Source: Nostoc sp. UHCC 0302 (GTDB lineage: Bacteria > Cyanobacteriota > Cyanobacteriia > Cyanobacteriales > Nostocaceae). From it: a stretch of 64,000 nucleotides of DNA. Positions 1 to 9,730 of the stretch are shown here, piece by piece. The stretch lies in the NCBI RefSeq assembly GCF_038096175.1, contig NZ_CP151099.1, forward strand, positions 6,426,001-6,490,000, given 5' to 3'. Position numbers and translations under genes: made by a program. The notes under the pieces are model-generated. The model was not told the DNA's origin. It ran no database searches and saw only the letters and a program-made list of their open reading frames with translations. Each line of letters opens with the position of its first letter. Position 1 is the first letter of the stretch.

Positions 1-778
1 CTGCCAAAACTCGCCGACCTACTTGACGACGAGCCGAAATAATTGGGATGCGCCGCATTCCTTCCTGCACAAACACAATACCAACAATTGTTGCCAGGAA
101 GATTAAGACTAAGACGATCACACGACCCACTATTTCCCGACCACCAACTTGCACCAAGTCAATGGTATCGCCCAAGGATTTTGGTAATGAAGCCACAATA
201 TTGACAAAAATCAACAATGATGCACCATTTCCAATCCCTCGTTCTGTAATTAGTTCTGATGCCCACATGACAAACATAGAACCAGCGGTAAGAGCGATCG
301 CAGTTTCAGCTACGAATAATGGGCCTGGAGTAAGAGCAAATTGTTGAAGAAACAATGCCGAAAAAGCTACACTCTGAACAATTGCCCAACCTAAAGACAC
401 ATAGCGGGTAATTTGCGAGATTTTCCGCCGCCCTGCTTCGCCTTCATTTTTTTGTAAATTTTCTAAAGAAGGTATTGCCGCAGTCAGCAATTGGATAATA
501 ATTGAGGCATTAATGAAGGGCAAAATCCCTAAGGCAAAAACTCCTAAAGTAGAAAGTCCTCGCCCAGAAAATATATCCAATAAACCAAATATGGAATTAT
601 TGCCCGAAATTGCTTCGTGAAACCGATCTCTATCAATACCTGGCATTGGCAGAAAGATGCCCAGGCGAACCAAAATTAAAATACCGACGGTGACAAGCAG
701 CCTGCCTCTCAGCCCAGCTGCTTGTGCCATCTGCATAAAAGTTTCTTGAGCCGTTGGGGCTTTGTCTCGACTGATCAT
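1..778 (-). CDS. secY: Preprotein translocase subunit SecY (3' end outside window)
   Basis: This is the central channel subunit of the Sec translocon, which in cyanobacteria serves both plasma and thylakoid membranes. About 259 N-terminal residues are visible, starting MISRDKAPTAQETFMQMAQ at the ATG at 778. The family plug and first-helix region (FLPMPGID) and a run of hydrophobic helices separated by short basic loops follow. The reading frame runs off the left edge, so the C-terminal half is missing. It lies downstream of rplO in the same direction, its normal place at the end of the spc operon. Identification is by family recognition of the translated sequence and by position. Confidence 0.95.
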   Translation of the reverse strand, partial: MISRDKAPTAQETFMQMAQAAGLRGRLLVTVGILILVRLGIFLPMPGIDRDRFHEAISGNNSIFGLLDIFSGRGLSTLGVFALGILPFINASIIIQLLTAAIPSLENLQKNEGEAGRRKISQITRYVSLGWAIVQSVAFSALFLQQFALTPGPLFVAETAIALTAGSMFVMWASELITERGIGNGASLLIFVNIVASLPKSLGDTIDLVQVGGREIVGRVIVLVLIFLATIVGIVFVQEGMRRIPIISARRQVGRRVLA

Positions 779-848
779 AGAGTGCTACCTTTATAGTGAA
801 CCACGCCCTGGCAGCGAGTTGGTATGCACTTAAGTGCGCTGTTCTGGC

Positions 849-1295
849 TCACACTAAGACTTCACAACTCCCACCAGCTGCCTCAATTTTGCTCCGAGCT
901 TGTCCCGTAAAAGCTGCCGCTTGCACTGTGAGCGGAATGCTCAATTCTCCATTACCCAAAATTTTCAGTGGCCCCTTGATAGCAGTGATTATACCTGCTG
1001 CTTTTAAGGAGTTCAAAGTTACTTCTGTATTGGCAGGAAGAGAGGCTAGCTTTTCTACATTAATCGTAGTGTAAATTTTCCGATTAACGATTGGAAAGCC
1101 TTTCAACTTGGGTAGACGACGATACAATGGCTGCTGACCACCTTCAAAACCTGGTCTAGTACCACTACCAGAGCGAGATTTTTGACCTCGCATACCTAGA
1201 CCAGCACTGGCACCTTGACCGGCAGCAATACCCCTACCTACACGGCGGCGGCGTTTTTTTGAGCCTTTTTGGGGCTTAGCATCATTGAGTCTCAT
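849..1295 (-). CDS. rplO: 50S ribosomal protein L15
   Basis: L15 is a large-subunit protein that binds 23S rRNA late in assembly. The 148-residue product has the typical glycine- and arginine-rich N-terminal half ([20 protein letters not shown], then [18 protein letters not shown]) and the conserved [18 protein letters not shown] segment. Length matches the family. The start is the ATG at 1295; no strong Shine-Dalgarno is visible. It lies 70 bases upstream of secY. rpmD (L30), which sits between rpsE and rplO in many bacteria, is absent here; the spacer holds repeats instead. Confidence 0.97.
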   Translation of the reverse strand: MRLNDAKPQKGSKKRRRRVGRGIAAGQGASAGLGMRGQKSRSGSGTRPGFEGGQQPLYRRLPKLKGFPIVNRKIYTTINVEKLASLPANTEVTLNSLKAAGIITAIKGPLKILGNGELSIPLTVQAAAFTGQARSKIEAAGGSCEVLV

Positions 1296-1328
1296 AAGCT
1301 AAAATTTGTCGTTTGTTATTTGTCATTT

Positions 1329-1438
1329 GTGAGCCAGTGCGGTCTTCTCCCTTGGCGCTAGCGTAGTATCTCGCAGAAAGCATCTGAGGTCTCCCCTATG
1401 AGTAACTGGTATTCGCCTTGGTGCGCTTTGCGCTCACC
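1329..1438 (+). repeat. MITE-like repeat, copy 1 (110 bp) in the rpsE-rplO spacer
   Basis: The element begins GTGAGCCAGTG and ends GCGCTTTGCGCTCACC, so its tips are complementary (GTGAGC/GCTCAC). A shorter, inverted copy at 9731-9804 shares both ends and the internal GTCTCCCCTAT block. The remaining spacer is short tandem repeat sequence. It looks like a small non-coding dispersed repeat inside the ribosomal operon; mobility is inferred only from the shared ends. Confidence 0.6.
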
Positions 1439-1494
1439 TGTAGGGTCATTTGTCTAAGCTTAGAGCAAAGGACTAAAGACAAATGACTTTTAAT

Positions 1495-2019
1495 TTAGAT
1501 GTAGAGATTTTCAATAGCAATGCCTCTATCCTCAGCAACTTCGGATAAGGTACGCAGTGTAGATAGGGCGTTGACTGCTGCTCTAGCATTGTTGAGTGGA
1601 TTGTTAGAGCCAAGTTGCTTAGCTAAAACATTGCGAACCCCTGCCAACTCTAGAACTGTGCGGACAGCACCACCAGCAATTACACCAGTACCTGGTGCAG
1701 CTGGTCGCATCATTACCTTAGCCCCACCACCAACACCATCAATAGGATGGGGGATCGAGTTGGATTTAGTAATTGGGATATCAATTAAATGTTTTTTGCC
1801 GTCGGCTACGCCTTTTTTGACGGCACCAATTACATCTGATGCTTTGCCTACTCCAACACCAACTTGACCGCGTTCGTTACCAACGACTACAATCGCTCGG
1901 AAGCTGAGTTTTTTACCTCCTTTCACAACCTTACTTACACGTCGGATTTGGATAACCCGCTCTTGCCAGGTGGTTTCTTCTTTTTTTGTACGGTTAGCTT
2001 TACGACGACCCGTTGCCAT
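1495..2019 (-). CDS. rpsE: 30S ribosomal protein S5
   Basis: S5 lies at the mRNA entry channel of the small subunit and contributes to decoding accuracy. The product starts [20 protein letters not shown], followed by the double-stranded-RNA-binding-like S5 domain ([29 protein letters not shown]) and the C-terminal domain with [19 protein letters not shown] chose the ATG at 2019, preceded by a weak AGAGAG, rather than a TTG two codons upstream at 2025. It sits between rplR and rplO in the spc part of the cluster. Confidence 0.97.
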   Translation of the reverse strand: MATGRRKANRTKKEETTWQERVIQIRRVSKVVKGGKKLSFRAIVVVGNERGQVGVGVGKASDVIGAVKKGVADGKKHLIDIPITKSNSIPHPIDGVGGGAKVMMRPAAPGTGVIAGGAVRTVLELAGVRNVLAKQLGSNNPLNNARAAVNALSTLRTLSEVAEDRGIAIENLYI

Positions 2020-2030
2020 AATCAATGCTC

Positions 2031-2125
2031 TCTTAATGTCATTTGTCAGTTGTCATTTGTCTTTTATCATTTGTCCTTTGTCATTTGTCCAATGACTAAT
2101 GACCAATGACTAATGACCAATGACT
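2031..2125. repeat. Short tandem repeats (heptamer type) in the rplR-rpsE spacer
   Basis: The spacer is mostly degenerate TTTGTCA units that switch to AATGACT/AATGACC units, which are their reverse complement, so the transcript could fold into a long imperfect hairpin. This is the STRR type known from heterocystous cyanobacteria. It lies inside an operon that must be co-transcribed. Confidence 0.75.
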
Positions 2126-2488
2126 TTAGAAATCCAAACCAGCTTCGCGTGCTGCATCAGCTAGTGCTTTGACTCGACCATGATACAAGTTGCCACCGCG
2201 ATCAAAGACTACTTTGGTGATACCTTTTTCTAGCAATCGCACTGCAATCAATTTGCCAACTTGTACTGAGGCGTCACGGTTAGCGCCTGAACCTAAACTA
2301 GATTTCAATTCTGGTTCTACAGTCGAGGCTGCTACTAACGTATGATGGTTAGTGTCATCAATTACTTGCGCGTAAATATGCTCATGAGAGCGAAATACGG
2401 CTAACCTGGGACGTTCTGGTGAGCCGATGACTCGACCACGGACGCGTCGATGCCGACGCTGCTTAGATTCTCTACGAGTAAGTTTCAT
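2126..2488 (-). CDS. rplR: 50S ribosomal protein L18
   Basis: L18 binds 5S rRNA together with L5 and anchors it in the central protuberance. The 120-residue product has the basic N-terminus ([20 protein letters not shown]), the [22 protein letters not shown] strand region and the C-terminal [28 protein letters not shown] signature. The ATG at 2488 is two bases after the rplF stop, consistent with translational coupling, and AAGAAG precedes it. Confidence 0.97.
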   Translation of the reverse strand: MKLTRRESKQRRHRRVRGRVIGSPERPRLAVFRSHEHIYAQVIDDTNHHTLVAASTVEPELKSSLGSGANRDASVQVGKLIAVRLLEKGITKVVFDRGGNLYHGRVKALADAAREAGLDF

Positions 2489-2490
2489 TT

Positions 2491-3039
2491 TTACTTCTTA
2501 CCACCCTTACCAGTCTTACCAGCTTTACGTCTTACCGCTTCACCTGCATAGCGAATACCTTTACCTTTATAAGGTTCGGGGGGACGAACAGCACGAACTT
2601 TAGCTGCTGTATTGCCTACCACTTCTTTGTCATAGCCGCTAACTATGACGTTAGTAGTACCTTCCACTGCAAACTGAATTCCTTCTGGTGGAACAATCTG
2701 TACTTGATGGCTGTAACCCATATTCAAAACTAGGTTACGGCCTTGAACTTGTGCGCGGTAACCAACACCTTGAATTTCCAAACGACGCTGAAACCCTTGA
2801 GAAACTCCTTCAACCATGTTGGCAACTAAAGTGCGGCTTAAGCCGTGCAGTTGCTTAGAGGTGCGAGATTCATCCCGACGGTTAACTTGCAGGATTTCCC
2901 CTTCTTGAGAAACTGTCACAGCGGTTGAAAGATCGCGAGAAAGTTCTCCTTTAGGGCCTTTCACAACGACTTTTGTGCCATCAATCGTTACTTGTACTTT
3001 GGCGGGAATTGTAATTGGACGTTTTCCAATACGAGACAT
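2491..3039 (-). CDS. rplF: 50S ribosomal protein L6
   Basis: L6 is a two-domain large-subunit protein near the sarcin-ricin loop and the factor-binding site. The 182-residue product starts [15 protein letters not shown] and carries the C-terminal hallmark [25 protein letters not shown]. Length is normal. It is two bases upstream of rplR. The spacer to rpsH (3040-3119) again consists of TTTGTCC/TTTGTTA-type tandem repeats. Confidence 0.97.
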   Translation of the reverse strand: MSRIGKRPITIPAKVQVTIDGTKVVVKGPKGELSRDLSTAVTVSQEGEILQVNRRDESRTSKQLHGLSRTLVANMVEGVSQGFQRRLEIQGVGYRAQVQGRNLVLNMGYSHQVQIVPPEGIQFAVEGTTNVIVSGYDKEVVGNTAAKVRAVRPPEPYKGKGIRYAGEAVRRKAGKTGKGGKK

Positions 3040-3040
3040 G

Positions 3041-3118
3041 ACCTTTTGTCCTTTGTTATTTGTCCTTTGTTATTTGTCCTTTGTCTTTATATTTATGACA
3101 AATGATTAATCACAAATG
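3041..3118. repeat. Short tandem repeats in the rpsH-rplF spacer
   Basis: Degenerate TTTGTCC/TTTGTTA heptamers are followed by the complementary ATGACAAATGA, giving a hairpin-forming spacer of the same family as 2031-2125. Confidence 0.7.
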
Positions 3119-3119
3119 A

Positions 3120-3521
3120 CTACCAAACGTAGCAAAGCACTTCGCCACCCAAGTTCTGACGACGCGCTTCGCGGTCAGTCATGATACCACTGGATGTAGA
3201 AATAATTGCAATACCGATACCGCCTAGTACCCTTGGCAATTCTTTTCTATTAGAGTAAACGCGCAAACCAGGCTTACTCACCCGCTTCAAGGCGGTAATG
3301 AGAGGCTGACGATTTCTACCTTTGTATTTCAGGGAAATCACCAGATTGCGTTTTACCCCTTCTTCTACTTCTTCATATTCCGAAATAAAGCCTTCTTCGC
3401 GCAGTACTTTAGCAATACTACGAGTTAGTTTTGTGGCTGGCACTTGTGTAGTTTGATGCCTTGCCAAGTTGGCATTGCGGATGCGCGTCAGCATATCTGC
3501 AATTGTGTCGTTAGCCGCCAT
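3120..3521 (-). CDS. rpsH: 30S ribosomal protein S8
   Basis: S8 is a primary 16S rRNA-binding protein of the platform; in E. coli it is also the translational repressor of the spc operon. The 133-residue product starts [20 protein letters not shown] and ends with the conserved [26 protein letters not shown] block. A clear GAGGGA lies just before the ATG at 3521. It follows rplE directly; rpsN (S14), placed between the two in enterobacteria, is absent, as is usual in cyanobacteria. Whether S8 regulates this operon cannot be read from the sequence. Confidence 0.97.
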   Translation of the reverse strand: MAANDTIADMLTRIRNANLARHQTTQVPATKLTRSIAKVLREEGFISEYEEVEEGVKRNLVISLKYKGRNRQPLITALKRVSKPGLRVYSNRKELPRVLGGIGIAIISTSSGIMTDREARRQNLGGEVLCYVW

Positions 3522-3541
3522 CGTTCCCTCTTTAGATGAAC

Positions 3542-4090
3542 TTATTGATCGCGAAAGGGCATTCCCAATTCCTTAAGCAAGGCGCGGCCCTCTTCGTCGT
3601 TTTTCGCCGTGGTGATGATAGAAATATCCAAACCACGAATTTGATCGATGCTGTCGTACTCGACTTCTGGAAAAATTAGCTGTTCTCTGACACCTAGAGT
3701 ATAGTTGCCACGACCGTCAAAGCTTTTCGGACTAACACCGCGAAAGTCTCGAATTCTGGGCAGTGACAAGCTAACAAGTCGGTCGAGAAAGGCGTACATT
3801 CGTTCCCCTCGAAGGGTAACCATAATGCCGACAGGCATACCTTGACGAATTTTGAAGCCAGCGATCGCCTTTTTTGCCCGTGTCACGACTGGTTTTTGAC
3901 CAGTAACCAGCGCAATTTCGTTTAAAGACGCTTCTAGCGCTTTCGCATTCTGCGCTGCTTCTCCCAAACCTCTGTTAACAGTTACCTTTACCAACTTCGG
4001 GACTTGATGAACGTTGGTATATTGAAACTGATTAATCAGTTTGGGGACAATTGTCTCTCGGTATAAGTTTTTGAGTCTTGTTGTCGCCAT
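3542..4090 (-). CDS. rplE: 50S ribosomal protein L5
   Basis: L5 binds 5S rRNA and contacts the P-site tRNA and the small-subunit head. The 182-residue product has the family motifs [30 protein letters not shown], and [20 protein letters not shown] near the C-terminus. It starts at the ATG at 4090. It lies between rplX and rpsH; the 109-base spacer upstream contains short AACTTCTAACTCC-type repeats. Confidence 0.97.
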   Translation of the reverse strand: MATTRLKNLYRETIVPKLINQFQYTNVHQVPKLVKVTVNRGLGEAAQNAKALEASLNEIALVTGQKPVVTRAKKAIAGFKIRQGMPVGIMVTLRGERMYAFLDRLVSLSLPRIRDFRGVSPKSFDGRGNYTLGVREQLIFPEVEYDSIDQIRGLDISIITTAKNDEEGRALLKELGMPFRDQ

Positions 4091-4199
4091 AGTTTTTTGT
4101 CCTGATTATCCCTGGGCTTGGTCAGGGAAAAATTTATAAGTTATGAGCTATTAGCTATGAGTTAAATTTAATTCCTAACTCCTCACTTCTAACTTCTAA

Positions 4200-4553
4200 C
4201 TATTTATCCAGAATTTCACCAGTTTTCTTGAGCTTCCTGACTTTCTTGCCCTCTGGTGTGAAGGTGTAAGCTACACGACTAGCCACGTTTTGCTTAGTAG
4301 AGTAAAGCATGACGTTAGAGCTATGAATTGGAGCTTCTTGGGTCACTATGCGCCCTGACTCTCCTTCTTGCTGCGGCTTTACGTGTTTAGTTTTAATGTT
4401 GACACCTTTTACCACAACTTTACTGAGTTGGGGCAATGCTTGAATAATTTCGCCAACTTTACCTTTGTCTTTGCCAGCGATGATCTGTACGGTATCACCA
4501 GTTTTGACGTGCATTTTGTGGAATACTTTGGGCGTATCCTTTTTGGTTGCCAT
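4200..4553 (-). CDS. rplX: 50S ribosomal protein L24
   Basis: L24 is one of the proteins that start large-subunit assembly. The KOW motif is visible ([18 protein letters not shown]), followed by [21 protein letters not shown]. At 117 residues it is slightly extended at both ends, as in other cyanobacteria. The ATG shares one base with the rplN stop codon (TAATG), a typical coupled junction. Confidence 0.97.
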   Translation of the reverse strand: MATKKDTPKVFHKMHVKTGDTVQIIAGKDKGKVGEIIQALPQLSKVVVKGVNIKTKHVKPQQEGESGRIVTQEAPIHSSNVMLYSTKQNVASRVAYTFTPEGKKVRKLKKTGEILDK

Positions 4554-4921
4554 TACAGCACCTCCGGAGCCAGAGAAACGATTTTAGTGAAGTTTTTCTC
4601 GCGCAGTTCGCGTGCAACTGGGCCAAAGACGCGTGTTCCTCTAGGATTACCGTCTTTGTTGATAATTACGGCGGCATTATCGTCAAAGCGAATACTCATA
4701 CCGCTGTCGCGATTTACGCCTTTGCGAGTACGGACAATTACTGCTTCCACAACATCAGACTTTTTTACAGCCATGTTGGGTGTAGCGTCTTTGACAACGG
4801 CAATAATCTTATCGCCGATGCCACCATAACGGCGATTGCCCCCGCCTAAGATGCGGATACACATTAGTTTACGGGCACCGCTGTTATCAGCGACATTCAG
4901 ATAGGTCTGGGGTTGAATCAC
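4553..4921 (-). CDS. rplN: 50S ribosomal protein L14
   Basis: L14 forms an intersubunit bridge and is the docking site of the silencing factor RsfS in other bacteria. The 122-residue product starts with the family N-terminus [18 protein letters not shown] and keeps [17 protein letters not shown] and [15 protein letters not shown]. The start codon is GTG at 4921, supported by GGGAG about eight bases upstream and by the conserved N-terminus. The stop overlaps the rplX start by one base. Confidence 0.97.
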   Translation of the reverse strand: MIQPQTYLNVADNSGARKLMCIRILGGGNRRYGGIGDKIIAVVKDATPNMAVKKSDVVEAVIVRTRKGVNRDSGMSIRFDDNAAVIINKDGNPRGTRVFGPVARELREKNFTKIVSLAPEVL

Positions 4922-4968
4922 GATTTGTCTCCCTTATGGTGTTGTTAGAAAATTAACAACTATGAGGT

Positions 4969-5217
4969 TTAGGCAGGCTTGACGTTGAGGACTTCTGTGA
5001 CTTGCCAGCGTTTGGTTTTACTCAAAGGTCTGGTTTCTTGAATGCGAACGCGATCGCCCACTTTGCACTTATTTTCCTCGTCGTGAGCTTTATAGCGCCG
5101 GGTTTGAACTACAATCTTGCCGTACTTGGGGTGAGGAGCGCGGTTTTCGACGGCAACTACTACCGTTTTTTGCATTTTGTCACTCACTACCAAGCCAACT
5201 CGTTCTTTGACTGCCAT
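4969..5217 (-). CDS. rpsQ: 30S ribosomal protein S17
   Basis: S17 is a primary binder of 16S rRNA with an OB fold. The 82-residue product shows [29 protein letters not shown] and [27 protein letters not shown], all S17 signatures. GGAG precedes the ATG at 5217. It lies six bases after the rpmC stop. Confidence 0.97.
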   Translation of the reverse strand: MAVKERVGLVVSDKMQKTVVVAVENRAPHPKYGKIVVQTRRYKAHDEENKCKVGDRVRIQETRPLSKTKRWQVTEVLNVKPA

Positions 5218-5223
5218 AATCTC

Positions 5224-5451
5224 CTACTTTTCTTCTTGAACCGATTGACTTGCAACCCGTTGGCGCTCTGTCTCTACAGTGAGCAACTGGGCCAATCGGT
5301 GCCTAGCGTGTTTGAACTGATGAGGTTTTTCTAGTTGTCTCGTTGCTTTTTGCAACCGCAATTGAAACAGTTGCCTTTTAGTTGCGAGAATCTCCTGGGC
5401 TAGTTTTTCATCATTTAATTCTCTAGCTTCTGAAATCTTGGGAAGAGGCAT
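5224..5451 (-). CDS. rpmC: 50S ribosomal protein L29
   Basis: L29 sits at the polypeptide exit next to L23, where SRP and trigger factor dock. The short, mostly helical 75-residue product has the family core LNDEKLAQEILATKRQLFQLRLQKATRQLEKPHQFKHARHxxA. It starts at the ATG at 5451, three bases after the rplP stop, so translation is probably coupled. Confidence 0.95.
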   Translation of the reverse strand: MPLPKISEARELNDEKLAQEILATKRQLFQLRLQKATRQLEKPHQFKHARHRLAQLLTVETERQRVASQSVQEEK

Positions 5452-5454
5452 AAC

Positions 5455-5880
5455 CTACTCCTGCTCCTGTGGTTGAGAGCGCGTAATGAACTTAGTTTTT
5501 ATTGGCAACTTAAATGAAGCCAAGCGCATAGCTTCACGGGCAATTTCTTCAGAAACACCAGCGATTTCAAACAAAATTCGCCCTGGTTTAACTACAGCTA
5601 CCCAAAATTCTGGTGAACCTTTACCAGAACCCATCCGGGTTTCAGCGGGACGCATAGTTACGGGTTTGTCAGGGAAAATCCGAATCCAAATTTGTCCACC
5701 CCGGCGAATATAACGGGTCATTGCTCGCCGAGACGCTTCTATTTGCCGTGAGGTAATCCAAGCTGGCTCTTGAGCTTGGAGAGCAAAGTCGCCAAAGTTC
5801 AGGGTACTGCCACGGTTGGCGAGTCCCTCCATCCGCCCGCGCTGTTGTTTACGGAATTTAGTTCTTCTAGGACTTAACAT
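5455..5880 (-). CDS. rplP: 50S ribosomal protein L16
   Basis: L16 helps shape the A-site tRNA path near the peptidyl-transferase centre. The 141-residue product starts [19 protein letters not shown] and has the conserved [20 protein letters not shown] and [15 protein letters not shown]-type segment. Length is normal. The upstream spacer to rpsC (5881-5987) contains a heptamer repeat tract. Confidence 0.97.
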   Translation of the reverse strand: MLSPRRTKFRKQQRGRMEGLANRGSTLNFGDFALQAQEPAWITSRQIEASRRAMTRYIRRGGQIWIRIFPDKPVTMRPAETRMGSGKGSPEFWVAVVKPGRILFEIAGVSEEIAREAMRLASFKLPIKTKFITRSQPQEQE

Positions 5881-5883
5881 GAC

Positions 5884-5942
5884 TAGGTACTGGGGATTAG
5901 GTATTGGGGATTAGGGATTAAGGATTAGGGATTAGGGATTGG
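5884..5942. repeat. GGGATTA heptamer tandem repeat in the rpsC-rplP spacer
   Basis: About eight consecutive degenerate GGGATTA units (GGGGATTAGGTATTGGGG onward) fill most of the spacer. It is a classic cyanobacterial STRR, here within the ribosomal operon. Confidence 0.8.
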
Positions 5943-5987
5943 GTGCAATTTTTACCCAGTCGCCATCTGCCAGTTCCCAATCTCTAT

Positions 5988-6755
5988 TTACCCTTCATTT
6001 GAGCGGTCTTCAAATTGCTGGCGACGGCGTTGTTGTTGACGGCGACGAGGCTCACGTTCACGTTCGCGATCGCGTGTAGCTGGCGGCGGTGGAGTTTCTT
6101 CCTGTCCTGGGATAATTTCTCCCTTAAACACCCAAACTTTGATGCCTAAAATACCGTATACGGTTTTGGCTGTGCAGTAAGAGTAATCAATGTCAGCTCG
6201 TAAAGTGTGTAGAGGTACTCTACCTTCACGAGTCCACTCTGTCCGAGCAATTTCCGCTCCGTTGAGCCGACCGCTAACTTGGACTTTAATACCTTGAATG
6301 CCAGCTCGCTGAGCGCGTTGAATCGCTTGCCGTACTACCCGACGGAACGAAACGCGGCGTTCCAATTGTTGAGCAATATATTCAGCAATCAGGTATGCAT
6401 CAGCATCAACTCGTTGTACTTCAACTACGTTAATGCGAATTTGACGATTGCTACCCAACAGTTCTTGGAGTCCGGTACGCAATGATTCGATACCTTGTCC
6501 TCCCCGACCTACGACCACGCCTGGTCTAGCCGTGCGTACTTCTAAGTCGATTTGGTCAGCTTTTCGCTCAATTCGCACTTCGGAAATCCCGGCGTTGTTT
6601 TGAGCGAGTCTACCAAGCTTTTTTTCTATGTATTGACGGAGTTTGTAGTCTTCTTGTAGAAGTTCTGGATAGCGGTCAGGAACTGCAAACCAACGGGATT
6701 GGTGTTCTTGTGTAATACCCAGACGAAAACCTACTGGATGAATTTTCTGTCCCAC
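5988..6755 (-). CDS. rpsC: 30S ribosomal protein S3
   Basis: S3 lines the mRNA entry tunnel of the small subunit. The N-terminus [20 protein letters not shown], the KH domain with its GRGGQG loop (about residues 80-85) and the C-terminal domain ending [16 protein letters not shown] are clear. A 35-residue Arg/Gln/Glu-rich low-complexity tail follows, longer than in E. coli. The start is a GTG at 6755, supported by GAGGAAG upstream and by the conserved second residues. It lies downstream of rplV. Confidence 0.97.
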   Translation of the reverse strand: MGQKIHPVGFRLGITQEHQSRWFAVPDRYPELLQEDYKLRQYIEKKLGRLAQNNAGISEVRIERKADQIDLEVRTARPGVVVGRGGQGIESLRTGLQELLGSNRQIRINVVEVQRVDADAYLIAEYIAQQLERRVSFRRVVRQAIQRAQRAGIQGIKVQVSGRLNGAEIARTEWTREGRVPLHTLRADIDYSYCTAKTVYGILGIKVWVFKGEIIPGQEETPPPPATRDREREREPRRRQQQRRRQQFEDRSNEG

Positions 6756-6807
6756 TAATGCTTCCTCTAAAATTTCTTACTTTAAGCTATTTTTTGTGTA
6801 GGCGTGC

Positions 6808-7167
6808 TTATTTAGCATCAGCGTTAGCAGCAACAGCCACGGTAATATGACACGTCGGCTTGCGAATTTGATAAGCGCGACCTTGTGCCCTTGGTTGGAA
6901 GCGTTTCAGTACCGGGCCTTGATCTGCGTATGCCTGAGTAATGATCAACTGAGTTCTATCTAACCCAGCGTTATGTTCAGCATTAGCGGCGGCACTTCTG
7001 AGTACCTTTAATATGGGTTCAGTGGCTCGGTAAGGCATGAACTCCAAGATAATTAGCGCTTCTCTATATGATCGCCCCCGAATTTGATCGAGTACACGAC
7101 GCACTTTGTAAGCAGAAATGCGTATATAACGGGCGATCGCTTTCACTTCAGTAGTATCAGTAGCCAT
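6808..7167 (-). CDS. rplV: 50S ribosomal protein L22
   Basis: L22 reaches into the exit tunnel, where its beta-hairpin forms part of the constriction. The product starts [41 protein letters not shown] and carries AEHNAGLD and the C-terminal [18 protein letters not shown] signature. I chose the ATG at 7167 because a strong AAGGAG lies seven bases upstream. A start seven codons earlier (7188) falls in repeat sequence and is unlikely. Confidence 0.97.
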   Translation of the reverse strand: MATDTTEVKAIARYIRISAYKVRRVLDQIRGRSYREALIILEFMPYRATEPILKVLRSAAANAEHNAGLDRTQLIITQAYADQGPVLKRFQPRAQGRAYQIRKPTCHITVAVAANADAK

Positions 7168-7175
7168 AGTTTTCT

Positions 7176-7248
7176 CCTTGTTTGTCATTTGTCATATGTC
7201 ATTTGTCATTTGTCTTTAGCTAATGACTCAATGACTAATGGCTAATGA
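7176..7248. repeat. Short tandem repeats in the rpsS-rplV spacer
   Basis: Successive TTTGTCA(T) units turn into TAATGACT units, again nearly self-complementary, in the short spacer just upstream of the rplV Shine-Dalgarno. Confidence 0.7.
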
Positions 7249-7527
7249 CTACCTACCTGCTTTTTTGTCACTTTTTCCATGACCCCTGTAGGTGCGGGTC
7301 GGGGCAAATTCCCCCAACTTATGTCCCACCATCTGCTCGCTAACAAATACTGGAACGTGTTGGCGTCCGTTGTGAACAGCTATGGTATGACCTACCATGA
7401 GGGGCAAAATTGTCGAGGCTCTCGACCAAGTTTTAATAACTTGTTTTTCGTTTCTTGCATTCAGCTTTTCAATTTTGCTGAGCAAATGATCGGCAACGAA
7501 AGGACCTTTTTTTAGAGAACGACCCAT
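7249..7527 (-). CDS. rpsS: 30S ribosomal protein S19
   Basis: S19 forms a complex with S13 in the head of the small subunit. The 92-residue product begins [22 protein letters not shown] and contains [24 protein letters not shown] and [21 protein letters not shown], the family signature. The start is the ATG at 7527. It lies between rplB and rplV. Confidence 0.97.
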   Translation of the reverse strand: MGRSLKKGPFVADHLLSKIEKLNARNEKQVIKTWSRASTILPLMVGHTIAVHNGRQHVPVFVSEQMVGHKLGEFAPTRTYRGHGKSDKKAGR

Positions 7528-7604
7528 AATTCAATTTTGGATTTGGATTTTAAAATTAGGAGTTAGGAGTTACATATGACTTATAACTCTTAACTCATGA
7601 CTCT

Positions 7605-8468
7605 TTAAGATTCACGACCACCGCGACCGCGTTTAGAAGATTTACGACGACGACGTATGATCAACTTGCTGCTTGCTTTCTTGGGTTTGCGTGTCTTTGC
7701 ACCCAAGGTTGGTTTACCCCAAGGTGTTACAGGTCCCGATCTTCCGATGGGCGCTCTACCTTCACCACCGCCGTGTGGGTGGTCAACAGGGTTCATAACG
7801 CTACCTCTGACTTTTGGACGACGGCCTTTCCAGCGATTTCGCCCGGCTTTACCTGCACTCAGGTTTCTGGCGTCAGTATTACCTACTTGTCCAATGGTCG
7901 CGTAGCACTCCCGCCGGATTAAGCGGACTTCTCCAGAAGGCAACTTGAGTGTTACATAGTTCCCTTCTTTTGCCACAACTTGAGCAGTAGCACCAGCGGA
8001 ACGTACAATTTGACCACCTTTGCCAGGAGTCAGTTCTACGTTGTGAACACTGGTACCCAAAGGAATGTTGGAGAGAGGCAACGCGTTGCCATCTTCAAAG
8101 GGAGCGTCTGACCCGGCAATAACTGTTGTCCCGACTTTCAACCCATTGGGGTGGAGGATATAGCGCTTTTCGCCATCCTGATAAAACAACAGCGCAATTC
8201 GAGCATTACGGTTGGGATCGTATTCAATAGCTGCAACTTTAGCAGGAATATTACGCTTATCTCTTTTAAAGTCGATAATCCGATAAAGTTGCTTGTGTCC
8301 GCCACCGCGACGACGGCTAGTAATCCGCCCCTGATTGTTACGACCTTTAGGACGATGCTTATAGGTAGTTAACGATTTTTCCGGCTCGGTTTTAGTGATT
8401 TCCGCAAAGTCGGATATCGTAACCTGGCGAGTGCTAGGGGTATAAGGGCGATAAGAACGAGTACCCAT
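7605..8468 (-). CDS. rplB: 50S ribosomal protein L2
   Basis: L2 is a highly conserved large-subunit protein needed for subunit joining and peptidyl-transferase activity. The 287-residue product begins [21 protein letters not shown], has the RNA-binding core [22 protein letters not shown] and the conserved C-terminal [19 protein letters not shown] containing the key histidine. The tail is very basic. It starts at the ATG at 8468. The spacer to rplW carries a palindromic dispersed repeat (8497-8560). Confidence 0.97.
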   Translation of the reverse strand: MGTRSYRPYTPSTRQVTISDFAEITKTEPEKSLTTYKHRPKGRNNQGRITSRRRGGGHKQLYRIIDFKRDKRNIPAKVAAIEYDPNRNARIALLFYQDGEKRYILHPNGLKVGTTVIAGSDAPFEDGNALPLSNIPLGTSVHNVELTPGKGGQIVRSAGATAQVVAKEGNYVTLKLPSGEVRLIRRECYATIGQVGNTDARNLSAGKAGRNRWKGRRPKVRGSVMNPVDHPHGGGEGRAPIGRSGPVTPWGKPTLGAKTRKPKKASSKLIIRRRRKSSKRGRGGRES

Positions 8469-8496
8469 ATTTTTAAATTTTGAGTGCTGAGTGACC

Positions 8497-8560
8497 GAAG
8501 TTCAGAGCTTTGCAAAGCGACGAGCTTACGCCGTTAGCGTAAGCCGCTGCTCCGACTTCT
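8497..8560. repeat. Palindromic dispersed repeat, copy 1, in the rplW-rplB spacer
   Basis: The sequence begins GAAGTTCAGAGC and ends GCTCCGACTTC, imperfectly complementary ends, around CTTACGCCGTTAGCGTAAG, itself a hairpin. A second copy with the same ends lies at 9615-9679. Confidence 0.6.
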
Positions 8561-8629
8561 CGCTGAGTTTTAAGTTTTGAGTGATGAGATTTGAGTGTAT
8601 TTAAGTTATGGTTCACAACTTATAACTCA

Positions 8630-8944
8630 TTAGACATCTGGGAATAGAACTTGTCTAATCTTCTCTTCGTCCCCAGTCGCGACGGTAACAATGGCTCGCT
8701 TATATTGGGGCTTATAACCAATAAATCTGCCAACACGCCGCTTTTTGCGTGGTGGTAGCGTGGTATTGACTTTTACAACCTTGACTTGAAATAAATCTTC
8801 AATCGCCGCTTTAATTTCTAGCTTGGTCGCCTTGGGAATTACTTCAAAAGTGTATTTGTTTTGCTCCATTAAGATTGTCGCCTTCTCGGTGACAATGGGG
8901 CGACGAACTAGGTCGGCAAGGTTACGGGGGTCAAAGTTAGGCAC
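8630..8944 (-). CDS. rplW: 50S ribosomal protein L23
   Basis: L23 is the docking site of trigger factor and SRP at the exit tunnel. The 104-residue product shows [42 protein letters not shown] and [23 protein letters not shown], all typical. The start is a GTG at 8944, supported by a strong GGAGG six bases upstream. It overlaps the rplD stop by eight bases, indicating coupling. Confidence 0.96.
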   Translation of the reverse strand: MPNFDPRNLADLVRRPIVTEKATILMEQNKYTFEVIPKATKLEIKAAIEDLFQVKVVKVNTTLPPRKKRRVGRFIGYKPQYKRAIVTVATGDEEKIRQVLFPDV

Positions 8945-9569
8945 TGTAGACCTCCTGAATTTTTTCTAAGGCTGATGCCGTAAGTACAATTTTGTCAGCG
9001 TGCAGCAAATCATAAACATTTAGTTGGTCAGCTGCAATCAGCTTTAAATTCTCTATATTGCGGGCTGACAAATACACGTTTTCGGGAAGCTCAGACAAAA
9101 TTAACAGGGATTTATTTTCTGGTGCTACTCCCCAACGAGCCAACGCTGCAATTAATTCTTTGGTTTTTGGGCGGGATAGCTCGTTGCTAAATTCTTCTAC
9201 TACGATCAAATCATCAATACGACTGACTAGCGCTGTTCGTAATGCTAAACGTCGTTCTTTCCGGTTCAATTTCTGATCGAAATCTCTGGGTTTTGGCCCA
9301 AAGATTACACCACCACCACGCCACAGTGGTGAACGAATAGACCCAGCACGAGCGCGACCAGTACCTTTTTGCCGCCAGGGTTTGCGACCGCCGCCTCTCA
9401 CTTCAGAACGAGTTTTTGTGCTGACAGTTCCTTGGCGAGAATTGTTTAATTGTCGTACCAAGGCTCGATGCACAATATGCGCTGCTGTTTCTTCTTTGGC
9501 AACTCTCAACTCGAAGCTTGTCTCTCCGACTTGTTCTCCTTGCCAATTTTTAACTACACTTTGAACCAT
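8937..9569 (-). CDS. rplD: 50S ribosomal protein L4
   Basis: L4 contributes the second tunnel constriction loop; in E. coli it also represses the S10 operon. The 210-residue product has the long basic loop [35 protein letters not shown] (about residues 50-88) and the core EENLKL-like C-terminal fold ending [15 protein letters not shown]. The start is the ATG at 9569. Whether this L4 regulates its own operon through the leader upstream of rplC is unknown. Confidence 0.97.
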   Translation of the reverse strand: MVQSVVKNWQGEQVGETSFELRVAKEETAAHIVHRALVRQLNNSRQGTVSTKTRSEVRGGGRKPWRQKGTGRARAGSIRSPLWRGGGVIFGPKPRDFDQKLNRKERRLALRTALVSRIDDLIVVEEFSNELSRPKTKELIAALARWGVAPENKSLLILSELPENVYLSARNIENLKLIAADQLNVYDLLHADKIVLTASALEKIQEVYSA

Positions 9570-9614
9570 CTTCCCTACTTGTCCTTTGCCATTTGTCGTT
9601 TGTCATTTGTCTTT

Positions 9615-9679
9615 GAAGTTCAGAGCCTCGCTAAGGGAGGAGCTTAACACTAACGCCGGAAGTCGGCGCTCCGACTTCT
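9615..9679. repeat. Palindromic dispersed repeat, copy 2, in the rplC-rplD spacer
   Basis: GAAGTTCAGAGC at the left and GCTCCGACTTCTC at the right match the ends of 8497-8560; the interior CGGAAGTCGGCGCTCCGACTT folds on itself. Confidence 0.6.
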
Positions 9680-9682
9680 CTG

Positions 9683-9730
9683 TTTGTCATTTTGTCTTTA
9701 GCCAATGACTAGTGACTAATGACTCTTACG
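9683..9730. repeat. Short tandem repeats in the rplC-rplD spacer
   Basis: TTTGTCA-type units followed by complementary AATGACTAGTGACTAATGACT units, between two dispersed repeats. Similar units occur at 9579-9614 and at 9805-9825. Confidence 0.6.

Noticed and set aside
849-1074. Plus-strand frames opposite the ribosomal genes (for example 796-1074, 1520-1867, 4368-4829)
   Set aside because: They are shadows of well-supported ribosomal protein genes and lack family similarity.
2031-9730. CRISPR or promoter arrays in ribosomal spacers
   Set aside because: The units are degenerate 7-mers without spacers, typical of cyanobacterial short tandem repeats.
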